A stretch of DNA of 64,000 nt from Burkholderia sp. H160 (GTDB taxonomy: Bacteria > Pseudomonadota > Gammaproteobacteria > Burkholderiales > Burkholderiaceae), in contig ABYL01000012.1 in the NCBI GenBank assembly GCA_000173575.1, positions 29,072-93,071 on the forward strand, read 5' to 3'. The first letter of the stretch is position 1. Every line of letters starts with the position of its first letter. Under the pieces are notes generated by a model. The model saw only the letters and a list, made by a program, of their open reading frames with translations. It had not been told where the DNA came from and made no database searches. This document shows, piece by piece, positions 29,414 to 36,454 of this stretch. Position numbers and translations under genes: made by a program.

Positions 29414-30856
29414 TCACAGCAGGATGGGCGCGCAAATCAAAACAAACACGGCGATATAGAAGACGCCGAATATCAGCCCGAGTCTCCAGAAGTCACCCGC
29501 GGGCAGGTACCCGCTGCCGAAGTAGACAGGACTCGGCCCTGTTCCATAAGGCGTCAGGATCCCCATGATCCCCAACGTCAGCGAGAGCATCAGCGCAAAT
29601 GCCTCCATCGGCATGCCGGGGATGGTCGTGCCCACCGCCAGCATGACCGGCAGCATCGCCGTCGCATGAGCGGTCACGCTCGCGAACAGGTAATGCGTGA
29701 AGAAAAAGATCAGCACGAGGACGATCGCCGCCGTCGTCGGGGGAAAGCCATTCATGTGCGTCGAGATCGTCGCGGCAAACCATTTGACGAAGCCAGTCCT
29801 GCTGAGCCCATCGGCGAGAGCGACAAGCGTCGCGAACCACACAAGGGTATTCCACGCCTGTTTGTTGGCGAGCATGTCGTCCCAGCTCACCACCTTGGTG
29901 ACCAGCATTAGCGCGATCACCATCAGCGCCGCGGTCGTGGGATTGACGTAGTCGTCCGCAAAGACCCATAGCGCGAGGGCGATCAGCACCAGCACTGCGA
30001 GCATGATTTCCGCCCGGGTGAGCGGCCCCATCTCCTTGAGCTGTTGGGCAGCCCAGGCTGGCACCTCGGCACTCTGCTTCACTTGAGGCGGATAAAGCAG
30101 GTAGGTGAGTAGAGGTATGGCCAGCAGAAGCAGGATGCCCGCGGGCGCGAAGGCCAGAAACCACTGCGTCCACTGAAGGTCGACGTTGACCGTTTTCTTG
30201 ACGAGCTCGACGGCGAGCAGATTGGGTGCGAGCGCGGTGAGGAACATCGAACTCGTCACGCAGGTCGTGGCGATAGCTATCCACATGATGTACGAACCGA
30301 TGCGCCTTGCCGACGGATCGTTCGGCTTCGAGTCGTACAGCGGCGGCAAACTGCGAATCACCGGGAAGATCGTTCCGCCGCTGCGGGCTGTGTTGGAAGG
30401 GGTGAATGGCGCGATCACGGTGTCCGCCACCATCACCGCGTAGCCGAGCGTCAGGGTCCGGCGGCCGAGCGCCCGCACGAGCATCAGTGCAATGCGCCGG
30501 CCGAGTCCCGTTTTCTCATATCCGAGGGCGAACATGAAGGCGCCAAAGATCAGCCACACCGTGCTATTGGAGAAACCGGACAGCGCCCAGCTGAGGCCCG
30601 CGCTCGCGACATTGAAACCAGGTCTCGCGAGTTGCTCGGGACTGAAGAACACATACTCACTGAATACAGCGACGAGCGTCACGGCGATGAGACCGATTGC
30701 GGCACCCGGAATGGGCTCCAGCATCAGCCCGACGATCACACCTACGAAAATGGCGAAGTAGTACCACGTGTGCTGTGCAAGACCGGCAGGCGCGGGAATC
30801 AGTGCGATCACGATCACCACGATCAGGGGAGCGACGGCCTTCCACAAAGTTTTCAT
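29414..30856 (-). CDS. DASS-family dicarboxylate/tricarboxylate transporter (CitT/TtdT type)
   Basis: Inner-membrane permease of about 480 aa and 12-14 hydrophobic segments. Family features include two S/T-N-T/P-like hairpins (FTPSNTARSGGTIFPVI and TPYGTGPSPVYFGSGYLP). Members exchange C4-dicarboxylates, citrate, tartrate or 2-oxoglutarate with sodium or by antiport. AAAGGGG precedes ATG 30856. It diverges from the fumarate reductase-like operon (103-bp shared region), suggesting that it feeds or drains that enzyme, for example by fumarate/succinate exchange. Confidence 0.85.
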   Translation of the reverse strand: MKTLWKAVAPLIVVIVIALIPAPAGLAQHTWYYFAIFVGVIVGLMLEPIPGAAIGLIAVTLVAVFSEYVFFSPEQLARPGFNVASAGLSWALSGFSNSTVWLIFGAFMFALGYEKTGLGRRIALMLVRALGRRTLTLGYAVMVADTVIAPFTPSNTARSGGTIFPVIRSLPPLYDSKPNDPSARRIGSYIMWIAIATTCVTSSMFLTALAPNLLAVELVKKTVNVDLQWTQWFLAFAPAGILLLLAIPLLTYLLYPPQVKQSAEVPAWAAQQLKEMGPLTRAEIMLAVLVLIALALWVFADDYVNPTTAALMVIALMLVTKVVSWDDMLANKQAWNTLVWFATLVALADGLSRTGFVKWFAATISTHMNGFPPTTAAIVLVLIFFFTHYLFASVTAHATAMLPVMLAVGTTIPGMPMEAFALMLSLTLGIMGILTPYGTGPSPVYFGSGYLPAGDFWRLGLIFGVFYIAVFVLICAPILL

Positions 30857-30959
30857 GCGATGCCCCTTTGCCGGAACCTTCCGTGTGCTAAGGTTTATAT
30901 GACCTTTTTCGCGCATTCGCCAGTCAAGTGTTCGCGGCGCGCAAGGAGCGTACGAGACC

Positions 30960-31598
30960 ATGGTTCGCGTGAGTATCGAAGGGCACGAGATTCAGGCGCC
31001 GGCCAACTGCTCGATCCTGCAGGCCATGGGGCATGCGGGACAGACCCTCGTCGAGGGTGTCGGCTGCATGTCCCAGGGTGTGTGCGGCTCATGCCGTGTG
31101 ATGGTACGGCGCAGCGGCGAGCAGGAAGTCAACACCGCGCTCGCCTGCGAGACCCTCGTCGAAGAGGGTATGCAGGTCGCATTTCTCGATTACTTCACCG
31201 CGTCGGAACGTCACCTGTATCAAATGGAAGACATCGGCGACAGCTGGGAGACGCTGAGCAAGATTGCCGAGATCTTCCCCGAAGCATCGCATTGTCGTCA
31301 TTGCAGCGGCTGCGACCGGGCCTGTCCAAAGGGGCTCGAGGTGCAGCGTGGCGTGAACCTGGCGGTAGAGGGCAATCTGGCCGCATCGAGCCAGGTATTC
31401 GACGAATGCGTGATGTGCAACCTGTGCACGCTCGCATGCCCCGAGCATATCCGGCCGAACCATCTGGGTGTGTTCGTGCGCCGGATGATCGCGTCGCTTT
31501 CGCTGCGTCCGGCCAATCTGATGCGGCGGCTGCAGCAGATCGAGAGCGGTGAAATGAAGATCGACTTCGATGCGCCTGGCGCGCGACCGCCTCGCTGA
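30960..31598 (+). CDS. iron-sulfur electron-transfer subunit (FrdB/SdhB-like)
   Basis: 212 aa cytoplasmic protein. An N-terminal 2Fe-2S domain has Cys36, Cys42, Cys45 and Cys63. A C-terminal helical ferredoxin domain has two Cys quartets, 112/115/118/122 and 150/153/156/160, each C-x2-C-x2-C-x3-C-P, predicting two 4Fe-4S clusters rather than the 4Fe-4S plus 3Fe-4S of membrane-bound SdhB. No membrane helix or quinone-site partner is encoded nearby. It is first in a three-gene operon and probably relays electrons between the NuoF-like and flavoprotein subunits. Confidence 0.88.
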   Translation: MVRVSIEGHEIQAPANCSILQAMGHAGQTLVEGVGCMSQGVCGSCRVMVRRSGEQEVNTALACETLVEEGMQVAFLDYFTASERHLYQMEDIGDSWETLSKIAEIFPEASHCRHCSGCDRACPKGLEVQRGVNLAVEGNLAASSQVFDECVMCNLCTLACPEHIRPNHLGVFVRRMIASLSLRPANLMRRLQQIESGEMKIDFDAPGARPPR

Positions 31599-31613
31599 CC
31601 GGAGCGAAACACC

Positions 31614-33263
31614 ATGTCCGCCTGCATACCCTACGATGATGCGCGCCAGCGCTACCGCCCCGGGATGGAGGCGAGGATGCGCAGCGACGACGTCCCGGTC
31701 GATGAACTCCTGAAGGCTTACCACCCCGACCATGGACCGCACGCTCGCGTCATGCTGAGCGTCGGGGTCAATCGCGGAGACCCTTGCCAGCCCGATCTCG
31801 CGCGCCATCTGCAGGCCAACGCGCTGATCGATGATGTCGACATCGCCGGCGCGCAATTGATGACCACCGATGTGCTGGTGATCGGCGGCGGCGGTGGCGG
31901 TTGTGCAGCGGCGCTCACGGCGGCGAAGCAGGGCGCGCGCGTCATCCTCGCCACCAAGCTGCGCCTCGGCGACAGCAATACGGTCATGGCCGAAGGCGGA
32001 ATCCAGGCGGCCATCGGCGAGGATGACAGTCCCCAACTGCATTTCGAGGACACGCTTCGCGCCGGACATTTCTGCGGCGAACCCGAACTCGTGGCGCAGA
32101 TGGTGATGGACGGCCCCGATGTGATTCGCTGGCTGATCCAGCTCGGCATGATGTTTGATCTGGAAGAGGACCAGCCGCTCGGAGGCAATCTGTTGCGCAA
32201 GAAGCCCGGTGGCGCATCGGCGGCGCGGATTCTGTCGTATCGGGACTACACCGGCCTCGAAATGATGCGCGTGCTGCGCGAGGCGGTGGATCTCGATCCG
32301 GGCATCGAGCTGTGGAACCGCTGCCCACTGGTCGAACTGCTGTCCGACGAGCGCGGGGGCTGCGCCGGCGCGGTAATCTACAACCTCGAATGGCGTACCT
32401 TCGTGCTGGTGCGCGCGCGCGCCGTGATTCTTGCCACCGGCGGCGCCGGGCGACTGCACCTGAATTCTTTCCCGACCTCGAACCACTACGGCGCCACCGC
32501 CGACGGTCTGGTGCTCGCCTATCGGATCGGCGCGCGCCTGCGCGAGCTCGACTCGTTCCAGTACCATCCGACCGGCATCGCCTACCCGCATCATCTGGCG
32601 GGCGGCCTGATTTCCGAGGCGGCGCGATCCGCGGGAGCGAGACTTCTGAACGGCGAAGGCGAACGTTTCATCGACGAGCTCAAGCCGCGCGACGTGGTCG
32701 CCTCGGCCATCCTGCGCGAGTGCGGGCAGGGGCGCGGGATCGAGCGCGACGGCCAGGTCGGTGTGTTCCTTGATACGCCGACGCTCGAAATCGAGCATCC
32801 CGGCATCCTCGCGAAACGTCTCGTCACGCTTCGCCATCTCGCACACAAGTGCGGCATCGATGCGGCGCAGGAGCCGTTCCTCGTTTATCCCACGCTCCAC
32901 TACCAGAACGGCGGTGTCGCCATCGACAAGAACGGCGCCACGAACGTACCGGGCCTGTTCTGCGTCGGCGAGGTGACGGGCGGCATCCACGGCCGCAACC
33001 GCTTGATGGGTAACGCGCTGCTCGACATCCTGAGCATGGGGCGCCGTGCCGGCGCGAAGGCGGCGCAATCGAGGGAGTGGGTCATGGCGAGCCGCGCCGG
33101 AATCGGTCACGTGCACGCGTGGCAGAGAGAGCTGACGCAGGCGGGACTGCCGCTTCACGTGAAGGCGCCGCAGCTTTTTCCCGCCTATGCCCATTTCGAT
33201 CTGCGCGTCGATGCCGGATTGCGTTCGAGCGCGCGCGGCCGCGTGATCGGCGGCATCCGGTAA
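31614..33263 (+). CDS. fumarate reductase/succinate dehydrogenase-type flavoprotein
   Basis: 549 aa. The Rossmann FAD motif is VLVIGGGGGGCAAA at about 87-100, followed by SNTVMAEGG, QYHPTGI, GERFIDE, RDVV, LHYQNGGV and HGRNRLMGNALLD. These retain the substrate-binding and proton-relay His/Arg residues of the FrdA/SdhA family. At the site where SdhA/FrdA attach FAD covalently the residue is Asn122 instead of His, so FAD should be non-covalent, as in soluble fumarate reductases and L-aspartate oxidase. An extra ~80-residue N-terminal segment precedes the FAD fold. GGAG precedes the ATG. The partners argue for NADH-linked reduction of fumarate or a similar enoate rather than aspartate oxidation. 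Confidence 0.85.
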   Translation: MSACIPYDDARQRYRPGMEARMRSDDVPVDELLKAYHPDHGPHARVMLSVGVNRGDPCQPDLARHLQANALIDDVDIAGAQLMTTDVLVIGGGGGGCAAALTAAKQGARVILATKLRLGDSNTVMAEGGIQAAIGEDDSPQLHFEDTLRAGHFCGEPELVAQMVMDGPDVIRWLIQLGMMFDLEEDQPLGGNLLRKKPGGASAARILSYRDYTGLEMMRVLREAVDLDPGIELWNRCPLVELLSDERGGCAGAVIYNLEWRTFVLVRARAVILATGGAGRLHLNSFPTSNHYGATADGLVLAYRIGARLRELDSFQYHPTGIAYPHHLAGGLISEAARSAGARLLNGEGERFIDELKPRDVVASAILRECGQGRGIERDGQVGVFLDTPTLEIEHPGILAKRLVTLRHLAHKCGIDAAQEPFLVYPTLHYQNGGVAIDKNGATNVPGLFCVGEVTGGIHGRNRLMGNALLDILSMGRRAGAKAAQSREWVMASRAGIGHVHAWQRELTQAGLPLHVKAPQLFPAYAHFDLRVDAGLRSSARGRVIGGIR

Positions 33264-33283
33264 GGCGAACCACGGAGCACGCG

Positions 33284-34528
33284 ATGCAAACGCTGAATCA
33301 GTGCTTGATGAGGGACGATTTCCGTGTCGGCGCCGACCTCGATGCGTGGTTCGCGTGCGGTGGCGGAGAGGGACTCGCCAAAGCGCTCGAAGATCCGGAG
33401 GCGATCATCGCCGAAATCGCGCTGGCTGACTTGCGCGGAATGGGAGGCGCCGGCTTCCCGGCGCATCGTAAGTGGGCGCCGGTCGCGGCCGCCCCTGACG
33501 GTGACAAGTACGTCATTTGCAATGGCAACGAAGATGAGCCGGGCACTTTCAAGGACCGCTTTCTGCTCGAACACACGCCGCATCAGGTGATCGAGGGCGC
33601 GCTGATTGCCGCGCTGGCGACGCGGGCGAACCATGTCGTTCTGTATGTCAATCCGCACCAGACGGCGTCTCTCGCGGTGACTCGCGAGGCGGTGAAGCAG
33701 TGGTCGGGTCACGCGCAATTCGCTGCGATCGAGAGCTGGATTGGCGGCCCTGTGTCGCTTGGCGTGGTCCCTAGCTCGGGGTTGTACATTGGCGGAGAGG
33801 AAACGGCGGTGATAGCCAGCGTCGAAGGTGGCTTTCCGTTTCCGCGTCGCAAACCGCCTTTCCCGGCCGAGCACGGCGTGCACGGCGCGCCGACCATCGT
33901 CAACAACATCGAGACGCTGGCACACGTACCCGGGATTCTGCGTCACGGTGCGCAGTGGTACCGGGACCTCGGCGTAGGGGATGCGGCCGGAACCAAGCTC
34001 TATTCGCTCTCCGGCGATGTACTCCGTCCCGGTCTGTACGAACTGCCGATGGGCACGAGCCTGGAGACGCTGGTCTTCCAGCACGGCGGCGGCATGCTAC
34101 AGGGCAAGGAATTCAAGGCGGTCTTCACGGGTGGTCCATCCAACACCCTGCTGACGAAGCGCGATCTCGACGTTGCACTGGACTTCGACTCGGTGCGCCA
34201 ACGCCGCTCGCGGCTGGGGACGGGCGCGATGATCGTGGTGTCGGAAGGCACCAGCATCGTGCGCAAGGTCGCGGATTACGTGAATTTCTTCGCTCAGGGT
34301 TCGTGCGGCCAGTGCCCGCCATGCAAGGGCGGAACGTTTCAGATGATGCGGCTTCTCAACCGGCTCGACACGGGACGCGGTGTGCGCGCCGATCTGGAAG
34401 CACTGGAGAACCTGTGCACTGTTCTTCCCGGCAGCGGACGTTGCGGTTTGATCGACGGCGCGGTGACGGTGGTGGAGAGTTCGATTAACCAGTTCCGCGC
34501 GGAATATGAAGCGCTATTGATGGCGTAG
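33284..34528 (+). CDS. NuoF-like NADH/FMN iron-sulfur subunit
   Basis: 414 aa, homologous to complex I 51-kDa subunit and HoxF/HydB-type NADH modules. The FMN/NADH region is GMGGAGFPAHRKW ... CNGNEDEPGTFKDR ... GGEETAVIASVEG. A SLBB-like middle follows, then a 4Fe-4S site with Cys341, Cys344, Cys347 and Cys387. GGAG precedes ATG 33284. It has no NuoE or NuoG partner nearby and is the last gene of the operon with the Fe-S and flavoprotein subunits. It is inferred to oxidise NADH and pass electrons to the Fe-S subunit. Confidence 0.88.
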   Translation: MQTLNQCLMRDDFRVGADLDAWFACGGGEGLAKALEDPEAIIAEIALADLRGMGGAGFPAHRKWAPVAAAPDGDKYVICNGNEDEPGTFKDRFLLEHTPHQVIEGALIAALATRANHVVLYVNPHQTASLAVTREAVKQWSGHAQFAAIESWIGGPVSLGVVPSSGLYIGGEETAVIASVEGGFPFPRRKPPFPAEHGVHGAPTIVNNIETLAHVPGILRHGAQWYRDLGVGDAAGTKLYSLSGDVLRPGLYELPMGTSLETLVFQHGGGMLQGKEFKAVFTGGPSNTLLTKRDLDVALDFDSVRQRRSRLGTGAMIVVSEGTSIVRKVADYVNFFAQGSCGQCPPCKGGTFQMMRLLNRLDTGRGVRADLEALENLCTVLPGSGRCGLIDGAVTVVESSINQFRAEYEALLMA

Positions 34529-34557
34529 GGGCCCTGGCAGGCATGTTGAAATGCGAT

Positions 34558-34577
34558 AGCCCCGCCGAAGCGGGGCT
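34558..34577. terminator. hairpin after NuoF-like gene
   Basis: Perfect 8-bp GC-rich stem AGCCCCGC/GCGGGGCT with a CGAA loop, 30 nt past the NuoF-like stop and 13 nt past the end of the PAAR-like stub coming from the other side. It could serve both directions. There is no clear T-run, so it is a weak or Rho-assisted terminator. Confidence 0.55.
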
Positions 34578-34589
34578 ATTCAATACTCG

Positions 34590-34682
34590 CTATAGTCCCC
34601 TGTCCCAATCGGATTTGATCGGCGAGCTACCACGGCCATTATCGAGCGGATCGCCTTCAACAATCGCATAGAAAATGTTCAT
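34590..34682 (-). pseudogene. PAAR-like N-terminal stub
   Basis: A 30-codon frame with GGAG upstream begins MNIFYAIVEGDPLDNGRGS, which resembles the first strand of PAAR-repeat spike proteins, then stops after WDRGL. Genuine PAAR proteins need about 80-100 residues, so this is either a truncated spike gene or a coincidentally similar short peptide. It directly follows the 88-residue ORF (2-nt gap), consistent with a type VI secretion cargo cassette. Confidence 0.4.
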
Positions 34683-34684
34683 CG

Positions 34685-34951
34685 TTACTCCGGTTTGTCT
34701 TTCTGTGCCGGAATTTGCAACGCTCTAGATTGCTGGTGACGATCCGAATAGATTTGCTCGGCTTCGCCTTTTCCGGTTTCGTATCGGTGAAGAATATAAC
34801 GCGTGCTAGATTCGTTCCTCCCGCTATTGGGTATCACAACGGTTAGTCCTTGAGCGTCAAGATAGACGGCAGTCGGTCGTTCGCGTTCAGCAAAATCGAC
34901 ATGCTCCCATCGCCTGGCATTAGCGTTGTAGCGAATCGCGACCCCTTGCAC
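34685..34951 (-). CDS. hypothetical protein, probably 5'-truncated
   Basis: 88 aa from GTG 34951. There is no ribosome-binding site or signal peptide, and the predicted strands (RRWEHVDF ... PTAVYLDAQGLTVVIPN ... RYILHRYETG) look like the end of a longer beta-rich protein. No family recognised. It lies between the candidate immunity gene and the PAAR-like stub, in the same AT-richer segment. It may be a decayed second immunity gene or part of the effector cassette. Confidence 0.45.
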   Translation of the reverse strand: MQGVAIRYNANARRWEHVDFAERERPTAVYLDAQGLTVVIPNSGRNESSTRYILHRYETGKGEAEQIYSDRHQQSRALQIPAQKDKPE

Positions 34952-35014
34952 ATAGTTCGATGCTGAGTGGTCAGCTCAAAAACTTTAAGAGAGAGGTGCG
35001 GAACGCAAACGAGA

Positions 35015-35440
35015 TTAATCTGGTCGTGTCATTAAACACGACAAAACTTGCCGTTCCGGCAAGGGGGAATTATTCCAGTCTGGTAAATCCCTTTTTTGAA
35101 ACCCTTCCAAGGACTGGTAGCCACTCACATTCCAGTTGTAGCCGCTTGCATGCTCAACTTCTACAATCTTGAATCGACACTGGCGATTTGGATTTTTCAA
35201 GTAAAAGACAATCCGTTTGTGCTCATCGCCGAAATTTTTTTCCACGATTTCGTAGCGTGTCGGCTTACAGACGCTATACGTTGAATTCCATTCAATTGTG
35301 TTAGCTCGCACATAGAGCGCACCGGAACACGCACGACCTGTTCCCTCAAAATCCCCTGTAAAACTGCCGTCGGCGGCAATCGCTATGCTTGATAGGCTGC
35401 AGATAATCATGCACATCGCCGTAATTTTTACTGAGCACAT
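35015..35440 (-). CDS. secreted protein, candidate immunity factor
   Basis: 141 aa with a clear signal peptide (MCSVKITAMCMIICSLSSIA, cleavage near IA-ADG), so it should act in the periplasm. The mature part is Cys-containing and beta-rich (CSGALYVRANTIEW, CRFKIVEVEHASG). It overlaps the 3' end of the LysM protein gene by 13 nt, which ties the two together. A periplasmic partner of a cell-wall-degrading effector is the expected property of an immunity protein. No sequence family was recognised. Confidence 0.65.
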   Translation of the reverse strand: MCSVKITAMCMIICSLSSIAIAADGSFTGDFEGTGRACSGALYVRANTIEWNSTYSVCKPTRYEIVEKNFGDEHKRIVFYLKNPNRQCRFKIVEVEHASGYNWNVSGYQSLEGFQKRDLPDWNNSPLPERQVLSCLMTRPD

Positions 35441-36165
35441 AGTGCAGCCTTCCCCTTGTGGATCAAAGCCAGCGCATAATCTAGCTTCTTGGCATAGAGT
35501 GGATCGCCAGAGTTGTAGTTTGTCGCGATGCTTGATGTTGTAATAATTTTCCAGCTAACAATGACTTTATTTAGCGAAGCCTTCTGATATTTCAATACTT
35601 GACCGGGCCTCAATAAATGGGTAGAAGGATTGAGTTTTTGTATTGCTTCAATAGTGCTTCCATTTGTCATGGCAATCTTGGCAATGCTATCTCCTGCCTG
35701 TACTCTGACTTCGAAAATAGTGGTGTCTACGTCCGGGACGTTCTTGATCGCATAATTTGCCGTTCGCATCAATAAGTAACCAATGCCAGCAGCGATATTG
35801 TGAGAGGGATTCGTTATTGCACTACCAAAGGTGAGTCGATTCTTCCACATTGGAGGAATAATCAAATCTCCTCCTTCATTGCCAGTTAATAGCGCCCGCA
35901 ATCCTGGATCGCCGGGATTACCTATTTGAATTGGATTCGATTCCCATTTCTTGCTTTCCGCACCGGTCTCCACCCAAATCATCGCCTTGATGAGCTGCCA
36001 ATCCAACGACCTGTACCCGGCAGTTCCCGACAGGTGCCGGTTGTACTGGTTCACGATCATCCAGATTTCGCAATCGTAGACGTTCCATTTGGCATTGCCC
36101 ACAGCGCTATTGATGCCGTCTTGCCATTTTTCATAGCCAGTCTTCGGTGGTGCTTGAACAGTCAT
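35428..36165 (-). CDS. lysozyme/transglycosylase-like protein with LysM domain, candidate T6SS effector
   Basis: 245 aa without a signal peptide. Residues about 40-135 resemble a lysozyme-like transglycosylase fold: LIKAMIWVETGAES with candidate catalytic Glu66, NPIQIGNPGD, and HNIAAGIGYLLMRTANYA. Residues about 151-197 form a LysM peptidoglycan-binding domain (VQAGDSIAKIAMTNGSTIEAI ... RPGQVL). GGAAGGAG gives a strong start. A peptidoglycan-acting enzyme without secretion signal, paired with an overlapping periplasmic gene, fits a type VI secretion effector. Base composition is noticeably AT-richer than the flanks, suggesting transfer. Confidence 0.7.
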   Translation of the reverse strand: MTVQAPPKTGYEKWQDGINSAVGNAKWNVYDCEIWMIVNQYNRHLSGTAGYRSLDWQLIKAMIWVETGAESKKWESNPIQIGNPGDPGLRALLTGNEGGDLIIPPMWKNRLTFGSAITNPSHNIAAGIGYLLMRTANYAIKNVPDVDTTIFEVRVQAGDSIAKIAMTNGSTIEAIQKLNPSTHLLRPGQVLKYQKASLNKVIVSWKIITTSSIATNYNSGDPLYAKKLDYALALIHKGKAALCAQ

Positions 36166-36454
36166 ATCGCTCCTTCCTAGGGTTGAATCATTTCAGCTTC
36201 GCTCGCGAGCGGGTTTTAGCGCCCTCGTCCCAATGCCTTTAAACCGAAAAAATCCCCGCTGTGGCGGACAGGGGAGACCGTCACAAGCGGGTTACGGCAT
36301 GCATGGGCAAATGCTTCTGGAAAGGCCAGAGTGTATGAACACACGACCACTCTCAATGGGATGATTCTGAAATCATGGGACCCGGCGCCGGGTCGATCTC
36401 GACTTCTCCCCCTCTCGCGCGGATGATGTGCACTGGGCGTATTGCAACAGCTAG

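Noticed and set aside
30894-30912. Fourth KdpE-like box (TTTATATGACCTTTTTC) before the reductase operon
   Set aside because: It resembles the T-rich box but lacks TTTAC and has no -10 hexamer at the 27-nt spacing shared by the other three.
31089-33194. 701-codon antisense frame over the flavoprotein gene
   Set aside because: Composition is typical of an antisense shadow and it has no recognisable motif; the plus-strand gene has full FAD and catalytic motifs.
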